Source: Pseudomonadota bacterium (GTDB taxonomy: Bacteria; Pseudomonadota; Alphaproteobacteria; Rhizobiales; Hyphomicrobiaceae). From it: a stretch of DNA of 64,000 nt. The translations under genes were made by a program, and so were the position numbers. Below are positions 54,969-63,996 of the stretch, piece by piece (the first letter of the stretch is position 1; the number at the start of each line of letters is the position of its first letter). Below the pieces are notes generated by a model. The model did no database searches. It worked only from the letters and a program-made list of their open reading frames with translations, and was not told where the DNA came from. Where the stretch lies: the NCBI GenBank assembly GCA_023412805.1, contig JAEZRM010000048.1, forward strand, positions 35,099 to 99,098, written 5' to 3'.

Positions 54969-57263
54969 ATGGCGAAGGCACCCTTCCAGGATGATCACGG
55001 GCCGCCCACCGAGCCGGGGCTGCGGATCATTCTGCGCCGCCTGCGCGAGATCATCGAGGAGCCTGGCGACGGCCAGAGCCGCCTCGATAAGATCGTCCGC
55101 CAGATCGCCGGTCTCATGGTGGCCGAGGTCTGCTCGATCTACCTGAAGCGCCAGGACGGCAGCCTCGAGCTGTTCGCGACCGAGGGCCTCAATCCGTCCG
55201 CCATCCACCGCACGTTCATGAAACGCGGCGAGGGCCTCGTCGGGCGCTGCGCCGAGATGGCCGTGCCCATCAACGAGCCGGACGCGCAGAGCCATCCGGC
55301 CTTCTCCTATCGCCCGGAAACCGGCGAGGAGATCTACCATTCGTTCCTGTCGGTGCCGATCCTGAGAAGCGGCGACGTGCTCGGCGTGCTCACCGTTCAG
55401 AACAAGACGCCGCGCGAGTACTCCGACGAGGACGTCGAGATCCTCCAGACGACCGCCATGGTGCTCGCCGAGCAGCTCGTCTCGGCCGGCATTCCCGGCG
55501 CCAACATGGCCATCGAGTTCAGCCGGCGCGTCGGCCACGTGGTCAAGGGTCAGTCCATCTCCGACGGCATCGCGCTCGGCCATGCCGTGTTGCATCAACC
55601 GCGCGTCGTGGTCACGCGCCTCACGTCGGACGACCCCGCTGCCGAAGCTCTTCGCCTTGAGTCGGCCATCGCCGAGCTCAAGGCCACTGTCGACGAGATG
55701 CTCGGCGCCGGCGACCTCGCGCGCGAAGGCGAGCACAAGGATATTCTCGAAGCCTACCGCATGTTCGCCAATGATCGCGGCTGGCAGCGGCGTCTCAAGG
55801 AAGCTATTGGGTCGGGGCTGACGGCGGAAGCCGCCGTCGAGCGCGTGCAGAACGAGACGCGGGCGCGGATGCTGCGCCAGCGCGATCCCTACTGGCGCGA
55901 CCGTGTGCGCGATCTCGAGGATCTCTCGGACCGCCTGCTGCGCATCCTGGCCACACCCAATGCGGGCGGCAGCGCCGTCGACAAGCAGCTTCCGCACGAC
56001 GCGATCGTCATTGCGCGCAACATGGGCGCGGCCGATCTCCTCGACTACGACCGCACGCGGCTGCGCGGCCTCGTCATCGAGGAAGGTGGCGGGCAGAGCC
56101 ATGTCGCGATCGTCGCGCGCGCGCTTGGCATCGTCGCGGTAACGGATGTGCGCCGGGTGATCGAGCGCATCGACGCCGGCGATCCCGTCATCGTCGACGG
56201 CAATACGGGCGAAATGTTCGTGCGGCCGACGAGCGACGTGATCCAGGCCTATTCCGACAAGGTGCGCTTCCGCGCCCGCCAGCAGCGCCAGTACCGCTCG
56301 CTCGTCGGCCGGCCCGCCATCACCCGGGACGGGGCGCAGATCTCGCTGCAGATGAACGCAGGCCTTCCCGATGATCTCGTTCATCTCGAACAATCGGGCG
56401 CCGACGGCATCGGCCTCTTCCGAACCGAGCTGCAGTTCATGATCACGGCGACATTTCCGCGCGGCGACCGCCAGACGCAGGTCTATCGCGCCGTGATCGA
56501 AGGGGCGGGCGGGCGTCCAGTCACCTTCCGCACGCTCGACATCGGCGGAGACAAAGTCCTGCCCTACATGCGCCAGCACGCCGAGGACAACCCGGCGCTC
56601 GGCTGGCGCGGCATCCGCATGGGCCTCGATCGCACCGCCCTCCTGCGCACTCAGTTGCGCGCGATGCTACGGGCAGCCGAGGGCGCAGATCTGCGCGTGA
56701 TGATCCCTATGGTCTCGGAACCCGGCGAGATCATTGCGGCGCGCGCCGTTCTCGATCGCGAGATTGATCTCTTGCGCCGCCGCAGCGGTGCGGAGCCGCC
56801 GCGCGTGCAGTTCGGCATCATGATCGAGGTGCCGTCGCTGCTGTTCGATCTGGATCAGGTGCTGCCGCTCGTCGACTTCGCATCCGTCGGCAGCAATGAC
56901 CTCATGCAGTATTTCTTCGCGTCCGACCGCGGCAATCCGAAAGTCTCTGGGCGCTTCGATGTGCTCGCACCGTCGTTCCTGCGCGCGCTGAAAGGTGTGA
57001 CGGAAGCGGGCAAGCGTCATGGCAAGCCGGTTGCGCTGTGCGGGGAAATCGGTGGACGACCGCTCGAGGCCATGGCGCTCATCGGCGCCGGGTTCCGCAC
57101 ACTTTCCATGGCGCCGGCGAGCATCGGACCGGTCAAGAGCATGATACTCGGCCTACATGCGTCACATACCGAACAGGCCGTCGCCGATCTGATCGCCAAG
57201 GGCGGACGCAGTATCCGCGACGGGCTTGCTGCATTTGCCGCGAGCGAAGGCATAGAAATCTAG
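54969..57263 (+). CDS. ptsP: PtsP, nitrogen phosphotransferase enzyme I
   Basis: The 764-residue protein has an N-terminal GAF domain (about 25-165) and a full enzyme I. The phospho-accepting His378 is in GGGQSHVAIVARALG. The PEP-binding barrel contains GIGLFRTELQFM, FRTLDIGGDKVLPY and the catalytic Cys in ALCGEIGGRP. It passes phosphate from PEP to NPr and EIIA-Ntr in a regulatory chain; the GAF domain may sense glutamine. ATG 54969 is used over TTG 54915. Confidence 0.95.
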   Translation: MAKAPFQDDHGPPTEPGLRIILRRLREIIEEPGDGQSRLDKIVRQIAGLMVAEVCSIYLKRQDGSLELFATEGLNPSAIHRTFMKRGEGLVGRCAEMAVPINEPDAQSHPAFSYRPETGEEIYHSFLSVPILRSGDVLGVLTVQNKTPREYSDEDVEILQTTAMVLAEQLVSAGIPGANMAIEFSRRVGHVVKGQSISDGIALGHAVLHQPRVVVTRLTSDDPAAEALRLESAIAELKATVDEMLGAGDLAREGEHKDILEAYRMFANDRGWQRRLKEAIGSGLTAEAAVERVQNETRARMLRQRDPYWRDRVRDLEDLSDRLLRILATPNAGGSAVDKQLPHDAIVIARNMGAADLLDYDRTRLRGLVIEEGGGQSHVAIVARALGIVAVTDVRRVIERIDAGDPVIVDGNTGEMFVRPTSDVIQAYSDKVRFRARQQRQYRSLVGRPAITRDGAQISLQMNAGLPDDLVHLEQSGADGIGLFRTELQFMITATFPRGDRQTQVYRAVIEGAGGRPVTFRTLDIGGDKVLPYMRQHAEDNPALGWRGIRMGLDRTALLRTQLRAMLRAAEGADLRVMIPMVSEPGEIIAARAVLDREIDLLRRRSGAEPPRVQFGIMIEVPSLLFDLDQVLPLVDFASVGSNDLMQYFFASDRGNPKVSGRFDVLAPSFLRALKGVTEAGKRHGKPVALCGEIGGRPLEAMALIGAGFRTLSMAPASIGPVKSMILGLHASHTEQAVADLIAKGGRSIRDGLAAFAASEGIEI

Positions 57264-57281
57264 GGAATCGAGGAAACGCCC

Positions 57282-58082
57282 ATGAGCGAGCAGCGCGATA
57301 TCGACGTCAGCATCGCCGACGAAATCCAGGTTATTCGCTTTACCCGCCCGGACAAGAAGAACGCCTTCACCGGCGGCATGTACGATGCCATGTCGGAGGC
57401 GCTGGATCGCGGCGAGAAGGACGACGGCATCATCGCGCACGTCTTCATCGGCTCAGGCGGCATCTTCAATGCCGGCAATGACATCAACGATTTCATCCGA
57501 CGTTCCAAGGCGGGCAGCGGTGACGGCATTCCGACGCCCTCGCTGAGCTTCATCCGGCGCCTGCCCAAGGTCACGAAGCCCATGATCGCGGCGGTGGACG
57601 GTCTCGCCATCGGCATCGGCACGACCATGCTGTTCCACTGCGATCTCGTGTATGCGAGCCCGACGGCGAGTCTCCGCACGCCCTTCCTCGATCTCGGCCT
57701 CGTGCCGGAAGCGGCGTCGAGCCTCACAGCCGTTATGCGCATGGGCAATGCGCGCGCGTTCGAACTCCTCTGCCTCGGCGAGCCCTTCAATGCCGAGCGC
57801 GCGAAGGAAGCGGGCATCGTGAATGCGGTTGTCCCGGCCGACCAACTCGAAGCCACGGCCATGAAGGCAGCGCGCCGTCTCGCGAGCAAGCCGCGCGGCG
57901 CCCTTCTCGCGGCGCGCCGGCTCATGCGCGGCGATCCGGCGGCCCTCAGCGCGCAGATCGAAGCCGAATCCGAGGTCTTCAAGACCTGCATGGGCAGCGC
58001 CGAAGCGCAGGAAGCGTTCGCCGCCTTCTTCGAGAAGCGCCCGCCCGATTTTGCCAAGGCGCGCGCAAAGGCCAAGGGCTGA
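57282..58082 (+). CDS. Enoyl-CoA hydratase/isomerase family protein
   Basis: The 266-residue crotonase-fold protein has the oxyanion-hole segments IFNAGNDINDFI and AVDGLAIGIGTTMLFHCDLVYA, and LDLGLVPEAASSL in the catalytic region. It retains one of the two Glu positions of true hydratases; isomerase or other crotonase activity is possible. It begins 18 bp after ptsP on the same strand and may be co-transcribed. Confidence 0.85.
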   Translation: MSEQRDIDVSIADEIQVIRFTRPDKKNAFTGGMYDAMSEALDRGEKDDGIIAHVFIGSGGIFNAGNDINDFIRRSKAGSGDGIPTPSLSFIRRLPKVTKPMIAAVDGLAIGIGTTMLFHCDLVYASPTASLRTPFLDLGLVPEAASSLTAVMRMGNARAFELLCLGEPFNAERAKEAGIVNAVVPADQLEATAMKAARRLASKPRGALLAARRLMRGDPAALSAQIEAESEVFKTCMGSAEAQEAFAAFFEKRPPDFAKARAKAKG

Positions 58083-58129
58083 AAGGCTCCGCGCCGCATC
58101 CGCCGCAATCCTGCTGATAGAGTGGCGGC

Positions 58130-59638
58130 ATGGAGCTTTCGAAACACCACTTCGGCCTGTTGGGACTTTGCATCCTCGCGCTGGCTCTGCTCGCATCCGC
58201 ACCCGCTGACGCGAATTGGCTGACGCGCATCCTTAAGCACGCCGACGATGGCGCGTCGCCCCGTACTGGCAAGCGCCTCCTGCCCATCGACGAAGCGGGC
58301 GCGCATCTGAAGACGCTGCCCGCCGCGCGGCGCTCGCGCGCTGTCGCCGCCGAGCTGACGGACGAGGGGCATTGGCGCCTGCGCAATGCCGAAGGCGAGA
58401 CGTTTACGGCGGCGACGCCCGAAGAGCTCAGCCGAGGCCTGCGCGTGCTCGCACCTCTCACCGAGGAGGCGTCCAGGCACATCATTCTCCTGACGAGTAA
58501 CACCCTCTTCAAGGACCGGACCAAGCTCAAGGAGCTGCCCGCCGACGCTGAGTTCGATGCGCTCATCGAAAGCCGCGTCCACAGGCTCGTGCGGCGCGTC
58601 GTCGACGGCGTCGAGCGCTACAGCCTCGATGTCGGCAACGGCGTGCACGTGCCGATCCGCGATCGACGCCAAGTCCACGAGATGCTTTGGCAGATCGCGC
58701 GACCGGTGGATCTCTCAGGGCTCCGCGTGTTGGCACTCGAACCGGGGGCAATGGGCCTCCTCAAACGCACACGGCCGGCCGATCCAGCTCCAGGGCGGGT
58801 CGCGGTGGAGACGATCGATCCAGAGCGGTTGCCACATATGCTGAGTGCCGTTGCCCGCGGCACTATCGTGATCAGCGGCCGCATGAAGGGTGGCGCGCTG
58901 CACTACCGGGCGTCGAGCGGCCCCGAGCGAACGCTCATCCTCGACGAACTGCGGAAAGCCGCTGCGGCGCATGACGTCAATGTCGTGATCATCAAAAGCG
59001 CAAGTGCGCGCCAGCCCGGCACGCGCAACTGGTTCTGGCAGCGCGTAGGCCTCACGCGTCTCGATGGTCCGCGGGCGAAACCCGCGCTCCCCGATCTCAT
59101 CGGACAGCTCACCGGCGGTGTACCCGTCGAGACAGATGCCATCGCAATCGGCGAGCTGCGCACATCCTTCCAACTCGCCGGTTTTCCGCGCAGTGGCGGC
59201 AGCGGCTGGACGGCGCCCGTCAGCGAGACTTGGCGCGATCTTGCGCCCGAAGTGACCGGGACGATCGTCGCCAGCGGCCTGCGGCTGGACCTCACCAGTC
59301 GGGCCCGACAGCGAGAGCTCGACGCGCGCTTCGTGCCGGGCATTCCGTCCCTCATTCAGGTCGGCTACCTGATTTTTCTGTTCCTCGGCTTTGCGGGATT
59401 GAGCGTCGCACGTGAATGGTGGCAACGGATCTGGCCGCTCGAAGCGCGAGCGGACTATGCGCGACGGGCCGGCTACTGGGCTGCCCGCAGCGTCCGCGGC
59501 GCGATCTTTCTGCTCGTGTTCATGCCGCTCGTCGCGCTGGTCAGTGCACCCATTGCATTTGCGCGTGGCGTGTGGCGCGCGCTCGTCGCGATCGGGGTGA
59601 TTCTCGCCTATCCCTTCACGCGCCGGGGAACGGCCTGA
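58130..59638 (+). CDS. Uncharacterised 502-residue envelope protein with C-terminal membrane spans
   Basis: I do not recognise a family. A signal peptide or anchor (LLGLCILALALLASAPADA) is followed by a soluble region of about 380 residues rich in Arg and Leu, with no cysteines I could see. Two hydrophobic segments follow near 410-430 (SLIQVGYLIFLFLGFAGLSV) and 465-495. The soluble part is thus probably periplasmic. It starts 47 bp after the enoyl-CoA hydratase and ends 229 bp before divL. Confidence 0.7.
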   Translation: MELSKHHFGLLGLCILALALLASAPADANWLTRILKHADDGASPRTGKRLLPIDEAGAHLKTLPAARRSRAVAAELTDEGHWRLRNAEGETFTAATPEELSRGLRVLAPLTEEASRHIILLTSNTLFKDRTKLKELPADAEFDALIESRVHRLVRRVVDGVERYSLDVGNGVHVPIRDRRQVHEMLWQIARPVDLSGLRVLALEPGAMGLLKRTRPADPAPGRVAVETIDPERLPHMLSAVARGTIVISGRMKGGALHYRASSGPERTLILDELRKAAAAHDVNVVIIKSASARQPGTRNWFWQRVGLTRLDGPRAKPALPDLIGQLTGGVPVETDAIAIGELRTSFQLAGFPRSGGSGWTAPVSETWRDLAPEVTGTIVASGLRLDLTSRARQRELDARFVPGIPSLIQVGYLIFLFLGFAGLSVAREWWQRIWPLEARADYARRAGYWAARSVRGAIFLLVFMPLVALVSAPIAFARGVWRALVAIGVILAYPFTRRGTA

Positions 59639-59730
59639 AGGCGTGTCCGTCGGGCCACGCCGCCCCTGACGCTCCGCAGCATTTCTCCTTGATTTAATTC
59701 AATAAATTTCTTCCCAAGATCTCCTGGATA

Positions 59731-59742
59731 TTCTGGCCAGAA
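59731..59742. promoter_or_regulatory. Palindrome in the divL upstream region
   Basis: TTCTGGCCAGAA is a perfect 12-bp palindrome in an otherwise AT-rich 229-bp gap. A GANTC site (GATTC, 59766-59770), the target of the CcrM methylase in alphaproteobacteria, lies 24 bp downstream. Both may matter for cell-cycle control of divL, but this is inference. Confidence 0.3.
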
Positions 59743-59867
59743 GAAGGCAAAGCCGGCATAATTCCGATTCGGTAATGAGCGACAGGCGGCACAGCCCTGG
59801 CGCCTTGGTTTTCACCCGTTCTGCTTAGACCAGCGCGCGCCGGGCCATCGCTGCTCCCCGGGATGGC

Positions 59868-62366
59868 ATGGACACGACGGAACGCACAGGTAAACGGCGG
59901 CTGGCGCGGGAGGATCTGATCCTGCTGCTGATGGCGGCGATCGCCTCCGTCGCCGTGCTCGCCATTGCAGCCTTCGACACCAGCGTTCAGGTCGTCGGCA
60001 GCCTCAGGCTCGGCTCGCTGCTCACCGGCACCGTGCTCATGGGCGCCGCTGCCGCCATGGTCACACTGATCTGGCGCTCCTGGCTTCAGCAGCGCTGGCG
60101 GCTTTGGCAGCGCCGCGACGAGGTCGTCGAGCTACGCCGCAGCCTCGCCGCCGCCGAAGCGATCATCAAGGCCGAGCCGCAAGTGCTCATCTTCTGGCAG
60201 CAGGGCGAGAACATGCGCGTCGCCGCGCACACGCTCACGACGGTGCCGGGACTGCCGGAAGATCCCCAGCTTCTCATGCGCCTTGGCGCGTGGCTCGAAC
60301 CCGAGGCGGCCCGCGATCTCAAGACCAAGCTCGACACGCTCTTCACGCAGGGCCAGCCCTTCAACCTGCTGCTGCGCACGGGCGCCGGCGGCGACGTCGA
60401 AGCCGATGGACGCGTGTCCGGCGGCCGCGCGATCCTGCGCTTCCGGGATATTGCCGGCTACCGCAAGCAGGTTGCCGAGATCATCTCACAGCATCGCCAG
60501 CTCGCGCGCGACATCGGCCTCGGTCGCGCGCTCTACAATGCGCTGCCCCATCCAGTGTGGATCCGGGGTGGCAGCGGCCAGATCGAATGGGTGAACAAGG
60601 CCTACGTGCGCGCAGTCGGCGCGAAGAGTGAGCACGACGTCACGGATCGCCAGCTCGAGCTGCTCGAGACCCGTCAGCGCGAGGAACTCGCGAATGTGCT
60701 CGTGCGCCAGGAGAGCTTCCGCAAGCGCATGCCGCTGATCATCGGTGGCGAGCGCCGTCATCACGACATCGTCGTGCTCCCGTTCGGCGAGGCGAGCGTG
60801 GCCTGCGCCATCGACGTCACGGCCATCCAGAGCGCGGAAAGCGAGCTCGACCGCCTCGTCGCCACCTTCTATCGCACACTCGACCGCGTCTCCACGGCCG
60901 TCGCCATCTTCTCGCGCGACCAGCGGCTCAGCTTCTTCAACGAGGCCTTCGCCAAGCTCTGGCAGCTCGATGCAGACTGGCTGAGCCAAGGCCCGATGCA
61001 TGGTGAGCTTCTTGATCGCCTGCGCGAGAGGAGCCGCATCCCCGAGGTTGTGAACTATCGCGAATGGAAGACCAAGGTTCTCGCCGGCTACAAGACCGGT
61101 TCGGAGCCTGAGGAGTGGTGGCATCTTCCCGATGGCCGCGCTCTGCATGTGATGGCCGAGGAACGTCCCGATGGCGGCATCACGTATCTCTATGAAAACG
61201 AAACCGAACGCATATCGCTCGCGAGCCGCTACGACGAGATGGTCCGCGTTCAGCGCGAGACGCTCGACCATCTCGATGAGGGCGTTGCCGTGTTCGGCAC
61301 GGATGGCCGCCTGAAGCTCTTCAATCACGCCTTCGAACGCATCTGGAAGCTCGGCCGGCGCACGCTCCAGGACGAACCGCACATCGACGAGATCATTCGT
61401 CAGTGCAAGATCCTCCATGACGACCCCGCCGAATGGGACCACATCGCTCAAGCCGCGACGGCGTTCTCGGACCAGCGCCAGCACGCAAAGGGCCAGATGA
61501 CCCGCGCCGATCTGAGCGTGATCGACTACGCCGCACTGCCGCTGCCCGATGGCGGCACGCTCGTCAGCTTTGCCGACGTCACGGTCACGAAGCGCTATGC
61601 CCGCGCGCTGGAGGAACGCAACGAGGCGCTTGTCGCTGCCGACCGGCTCAAGAGCCAGTTCATCAGCCACGTATCCTATGAGCTGCGCACACCGCTCACG
61701 AGCATCATCGGCTTCACTGAGCTGCTTTCCAGTCCGCGCATCGGCGAATTGAACGACAAGCAGCAAGAGTATCTCTCCGCCGTCTCGCGCTCGTCGGAAA
61801 CGCTGCTTTCGACGATCAATGACATTCTGGATCTCGCGAATATCGACGCTGGCGCTCTCGAGCTGCGTCTGGCGCCGGCCAGGATCACGCCCATCATCGA
61901 GGCGGCGGCCCTCGGCGTGAAAGACCGCATGAGCCGCATTCATCTTGCGCTCGAAGTCGAGGTCGCAGAGGATGTCGACGAACTGATCGTCGACGAGGCT
62001 CGCGTGCGCCAGATCCTGTATAATCTCCTCTCGAATGCGATCGGCTTCTCGGAGCCGGGCGGCCTGATCCGCCTGACGTGCGCGCGCGAGGGCCAGATGG
62101 TTTCCTTCACCGTCACCGACCGCGGTGCCGGCATCCCGCACGATCAGCAGCGCGACGTCCTCGGCCGCTTCATATCGCGGAGCCGCGGCTCCAAGCATCG
62201 CGGCGCTGGTCTCGGCCTTCCGATCGTCAAAAGCCTCGTCGAGCTGCACGGCGGCACCATGAGCCTCGTCAGTGAGCCGGGCGAGGGCACCTCCGTCACC
62301 GTGCGCTTTCCCGAGCACGGCCCGAGGCCGGGGATGGAAACGGCGAAGTCCATCACCGTCGCATGA
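59868..62366 (+). CDS. divL: Cell-cycle pseudo-kinase DivL
   Basis: The 832-residue protein has two N-terminal membrane spans (about 17-35 and 50-70), several PAS domains and a histidine-kinase-like core. In the dimerisation helix the motif is HVSYELRTPLTS, so Tyr604 replaces the usual phospho-accepting His. That substitution defines DivL, which in Caulobacter binds DivK and steers CckA and thereby CtrA. The ATPase domain is largely kept (NLLSNAIGFSEPGG; TDRGAGIP; GAGLGLPIV). The next gene, tsaE, overlaps by 4 bp (ATGA), the usual alphaproteobacterial neighbour. Confidence 0.9.
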   Translation: MDTTERTGKRRLAREDLILLLMAAIASVAVLAIAAFDTSVQVVGSLRLGSLLTGTVLMGAAAAMVTLIWRSWLQQRWRLWQRRDEVVELRRSLAAAEAIIKAEPQVLIFWQQGENMRVAAHTLTTVPGLPEDPQLLMRLGAWLEPEAARDLKTKLDTLFTQGQPFNLLLRTGAGGDVEADGRVSGGRAILRFRDIAGYRKQVAEIISQHRQLARDIGLGRALYNALPHPVWIRGGSGQIEWVNKAYVRAVGAKSEHDVTDRQLELLETRQREELANVLVRQESFRKRMPLIIGGERRHHDIVVLPFGEASVACAIDVTAIQSAESELDRLVATFYRTLDRVSTAVAIFSRDQRLSFFNEAFAKLWQLDADWLSQGPMHGELLDRLRERSRIPEVVNYREWKTKVLAGYKTGSEPEEWWHLPDGRALHVMAEERPDGGITYLYENETERISLASRYDEMVRVQRETLDHLDEGVAVFGTDGRLKLFNHAFERIWKLGRRTLQDEPHIDEIIRQCKILHDDPAEWDHIAQAATAFSDQRQHAKGQMTRADLSVIDYAALPLPDGGTLVSFADVTVTKRYARALEERNEALVAADRLKSQFISHVSYELRTPLTSIIGFTELLSSPRIGELNDKQQEYLSAVSRSSETLLSTINDILDLANIDAGALELRLAPARITPIIEAAALGVKDRMSRIHLALEVEVAEDVDELIVDEARVRQILYNLLSNAIGFSEPGGLIRLTCAREGQMVSFTVTDRGAGIPHDQQRDVLGRFISRSRGSKHRGAGLGLPIVKSLVELHGGTMSLVSEPGEGTSVTVRFPEHGPRPGMETAKSITVA

Positions 62367-63874
62367 GCGCGCCCTGGATTGTCGAAGCTGCCGGTGAGGT
62401 ACGCCTCGCACGCCTCGCCGAGCTTGTAGCGCTCAAGGTGCGCGCCGGCGATCTGATCACGCTCTCAGGCGATCTCGGCGCCGGTAAGACGACATTCGCG
62501 CGCGCCTTCATCCGCGCCATGCTCGACCATCCCGAAGCGGAAGTCCCAAGTCCGACATTCACGCTGGTCCAGCCGTACGCGACACCGCGCCTCGATATCG
62601 CGCATTTCGATCTCTATCGTCTCGCCGATCCGAGCGAGTTGGACGAGATCGGTTTCGATGAAGCCGTCGCCGGCGGCGTCGCGCTTGTCGAATGGCCGGA
62701 GAAGGCTGCAGGCCGCCTGCATGGCCATCATCTCGATATTGCGCTCACGAGCGGCACTTCAGACGACACGCGCACGATCACCTTTACACCCGACGCGCAT
62801 TGGACGGCGCGCCTGGAACGTCTGCGCGATATCGACGATTTTCTGTCGGCGCATGTCGGAACGCTGCGCTACCTGCAAGGCGATGCCTCGACGCGTGCCT
62901 ATGCACGGCTCGTCGGCGAGAACACCCCGCACGTGCTCATGGACGGCCCGCGCCAGCCCGATGGCCCGCCAATCCGCGATGGCCTGCCTTACAGTCGCAT
63001 TGCGCATCTCGCCGAGGACGTGACGGCGTTTCATGCCATGGCCGATGCGCTTGCATCCTACGGCATGATCGTGCCCACGATCCGCGCCTTCGATCATGCG
63101 CGCGGTCTCTTGCTGATCGACGATCTCGGCGATCTCACGTTCGGGCGCGCACTCGATGGCGGCATGGATCAGTTGGCATTGTGGACCGCTGCCGTCGACG
63201 GCCTCGTCGCGCTTCGTGAACATCCGCCGCCGGAGGAATTACCCGTACCGGGCGGAGTGTCCGATCACTTCGTGAGCCGCTTCGACCGCACGGCACTGCT
63301 GATCGAAGTGGAGCTGCTCACCGACTGGTATTGGCCCGCAATCAAAGGCGTGCCGATACCGCCGGATGTGAAAGCTGACTTCCTCCATCTCTGGAATGCG
63401 CAGATCGACTGGCTGGAAACGCTGCCGCTCGGCTGGGTGCTGCGCGATTATCACTCGCCCAATCTCATGTGGCTCGGCAATGGTCGCGTGGGTGTGCTCG
63501 ACTTCCAGGACGCCATGCGCGGTCCCTGGGCTTATGACGTCGTCTCGCTCGTTCAAGACGCGCGCCTCGACGTGCCCGAGGATATCGAGCGCCAATTGCT
63601 CGCGCACTACCGGCAAGCGGCGGCGCTTCGCGAGCCTGATTTCGATGCGGCCGCTTTCGATACGGCCTATGCGGTGCTCGGTGCGCAGCGGAACACGAAG
63701 CTGCTGGGCATCTTCCGGCGGCTCGCGCATCGCGATGGCAAGACCGCCTATCTCGCCCACATTCCGCGCATCTGGCGCTATCTCGAACGCAATCTGCGCC
63801 ATCCCGCCCTCGCCGATCTCGCTCGGTGGTTCGATTGGCATTTCCCGCCGGCAGAACGTGAGAGAAAGTCATAA
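62363..63874 (+). CDS. Fusion of TsaE and an AmgK-like aminoglycoside-phosphotransferase-fold kinase
   Basis: The 503-residue protein joins two enzymes. Residues 1 to about 155 are TsaE, the ATPase for t6A37 tRNA modification (SGDLGAGKTTFARAFI; FDLYRLADPSELDEIGFDE; LVEWPEKA). Residues of about 165-495 form a phosphotransferase with catalytic VLRDYHSPNLMWL and GVLDFQDAMRGPWAYDV, like AmgK, which phosphorylates N-acetylmuramate/GlcNAc in wall recycling. In other alphaproteobacteria the two are adjacent separate genes. It begins within the divL stop. Confidence 0.9.
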   Translation: MSAPWIVEAAGEVRLARLAELVALKVRAGDLITLSGDLGAGKTTFARAFIRAMLDHPEAEVPSPTFTLVQPYATPRLDIAHFDLYRLADPSELDEIGFDEAVAGGVALVEWPEKAAGRLHGHHLDIALTSGTSDDTRTITFTPDAHWTARLERLRDIDDFLSAHVGTLRYLQGDASTRAYARLVGENTPHVLMDGPRQPDGPPIRDGLPYSRIAHLAEDVTAFHAMADALASYGMIVPTIRAFDHARGLLLIDDLGDLTFGRALDGGMDQLALWTAAVDGLVALREHPPPEELPVPGGVSDHFVSRFDRTALLIEVELLTDWYWPAIKGVPIPPDVKADFLHLWNAQIDWLETLPLGWVLRDYHSPNLMWLGNGRVGVLDFQDAMRGPWAYDVVSLVQDARLDVPEDIERQLLAHYRQAAALREPDFDAAAFDTAYAVLGAQRNTKLLGIFRRLAHRDGKTAYLAHIPRIWRYLERNLRHPALADLARWFDWHFPPAERERKS

Positions 63875-63879
63875 AAAAA

Positions 63880-63971
63880 GGCGGGGTTCCGGGGGTGTCC
63901 CCCGGGCGGAGCGCGAGGCGGCAGCCTCGCTCGCCCCGCCGGCGCGACCGGGCCCCAGCCCCCCAAACCCA
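63880..63971. repeat. Multi-hairpin dispersed intergenic repeat, copy 2
   Basis: The sequence repeats the plan of copy 1 at 26908: GGCGGG, a stem CCGGGGG-TGT-CCCCCGG (63889-63905), GAGCGCGAGGC, a stem GCGAGGC-GGCA-GCCTCGC (63913-63930), then CTCGCTCGCC and GGCGCGACCGGGC. It starts 5 bp after the kinase fusion stop and runs into the poly-G tract, so its end is unclear. Confidence 0.65.
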
Positions 63972-63996
63972 GGGGGGGGGGGGGGGGGGGGGGGGG
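63972..63996 (+). repeat. Homopolymer of 25 G
   Basis: Twenty-five consecutive G follow the repeat and then CGGG ends the window. No other homopolymer this long appears. It may be an assembly or two-colour sequencing artefact rather than genomic sequence. Confidence 0.9.

Noticed and set aside
54684..56579. 631-codon minus-strand open frame
   Set aside because: It is antisense to ptsP, whose motifs are complete; long antisense frames are expected at this GC content.
60486..62411. 641-codon minus-strand open frame
   Set aside because: It is antisense to divL and its composition (Arg/His/Asp-rich) is that of a shadow frame.
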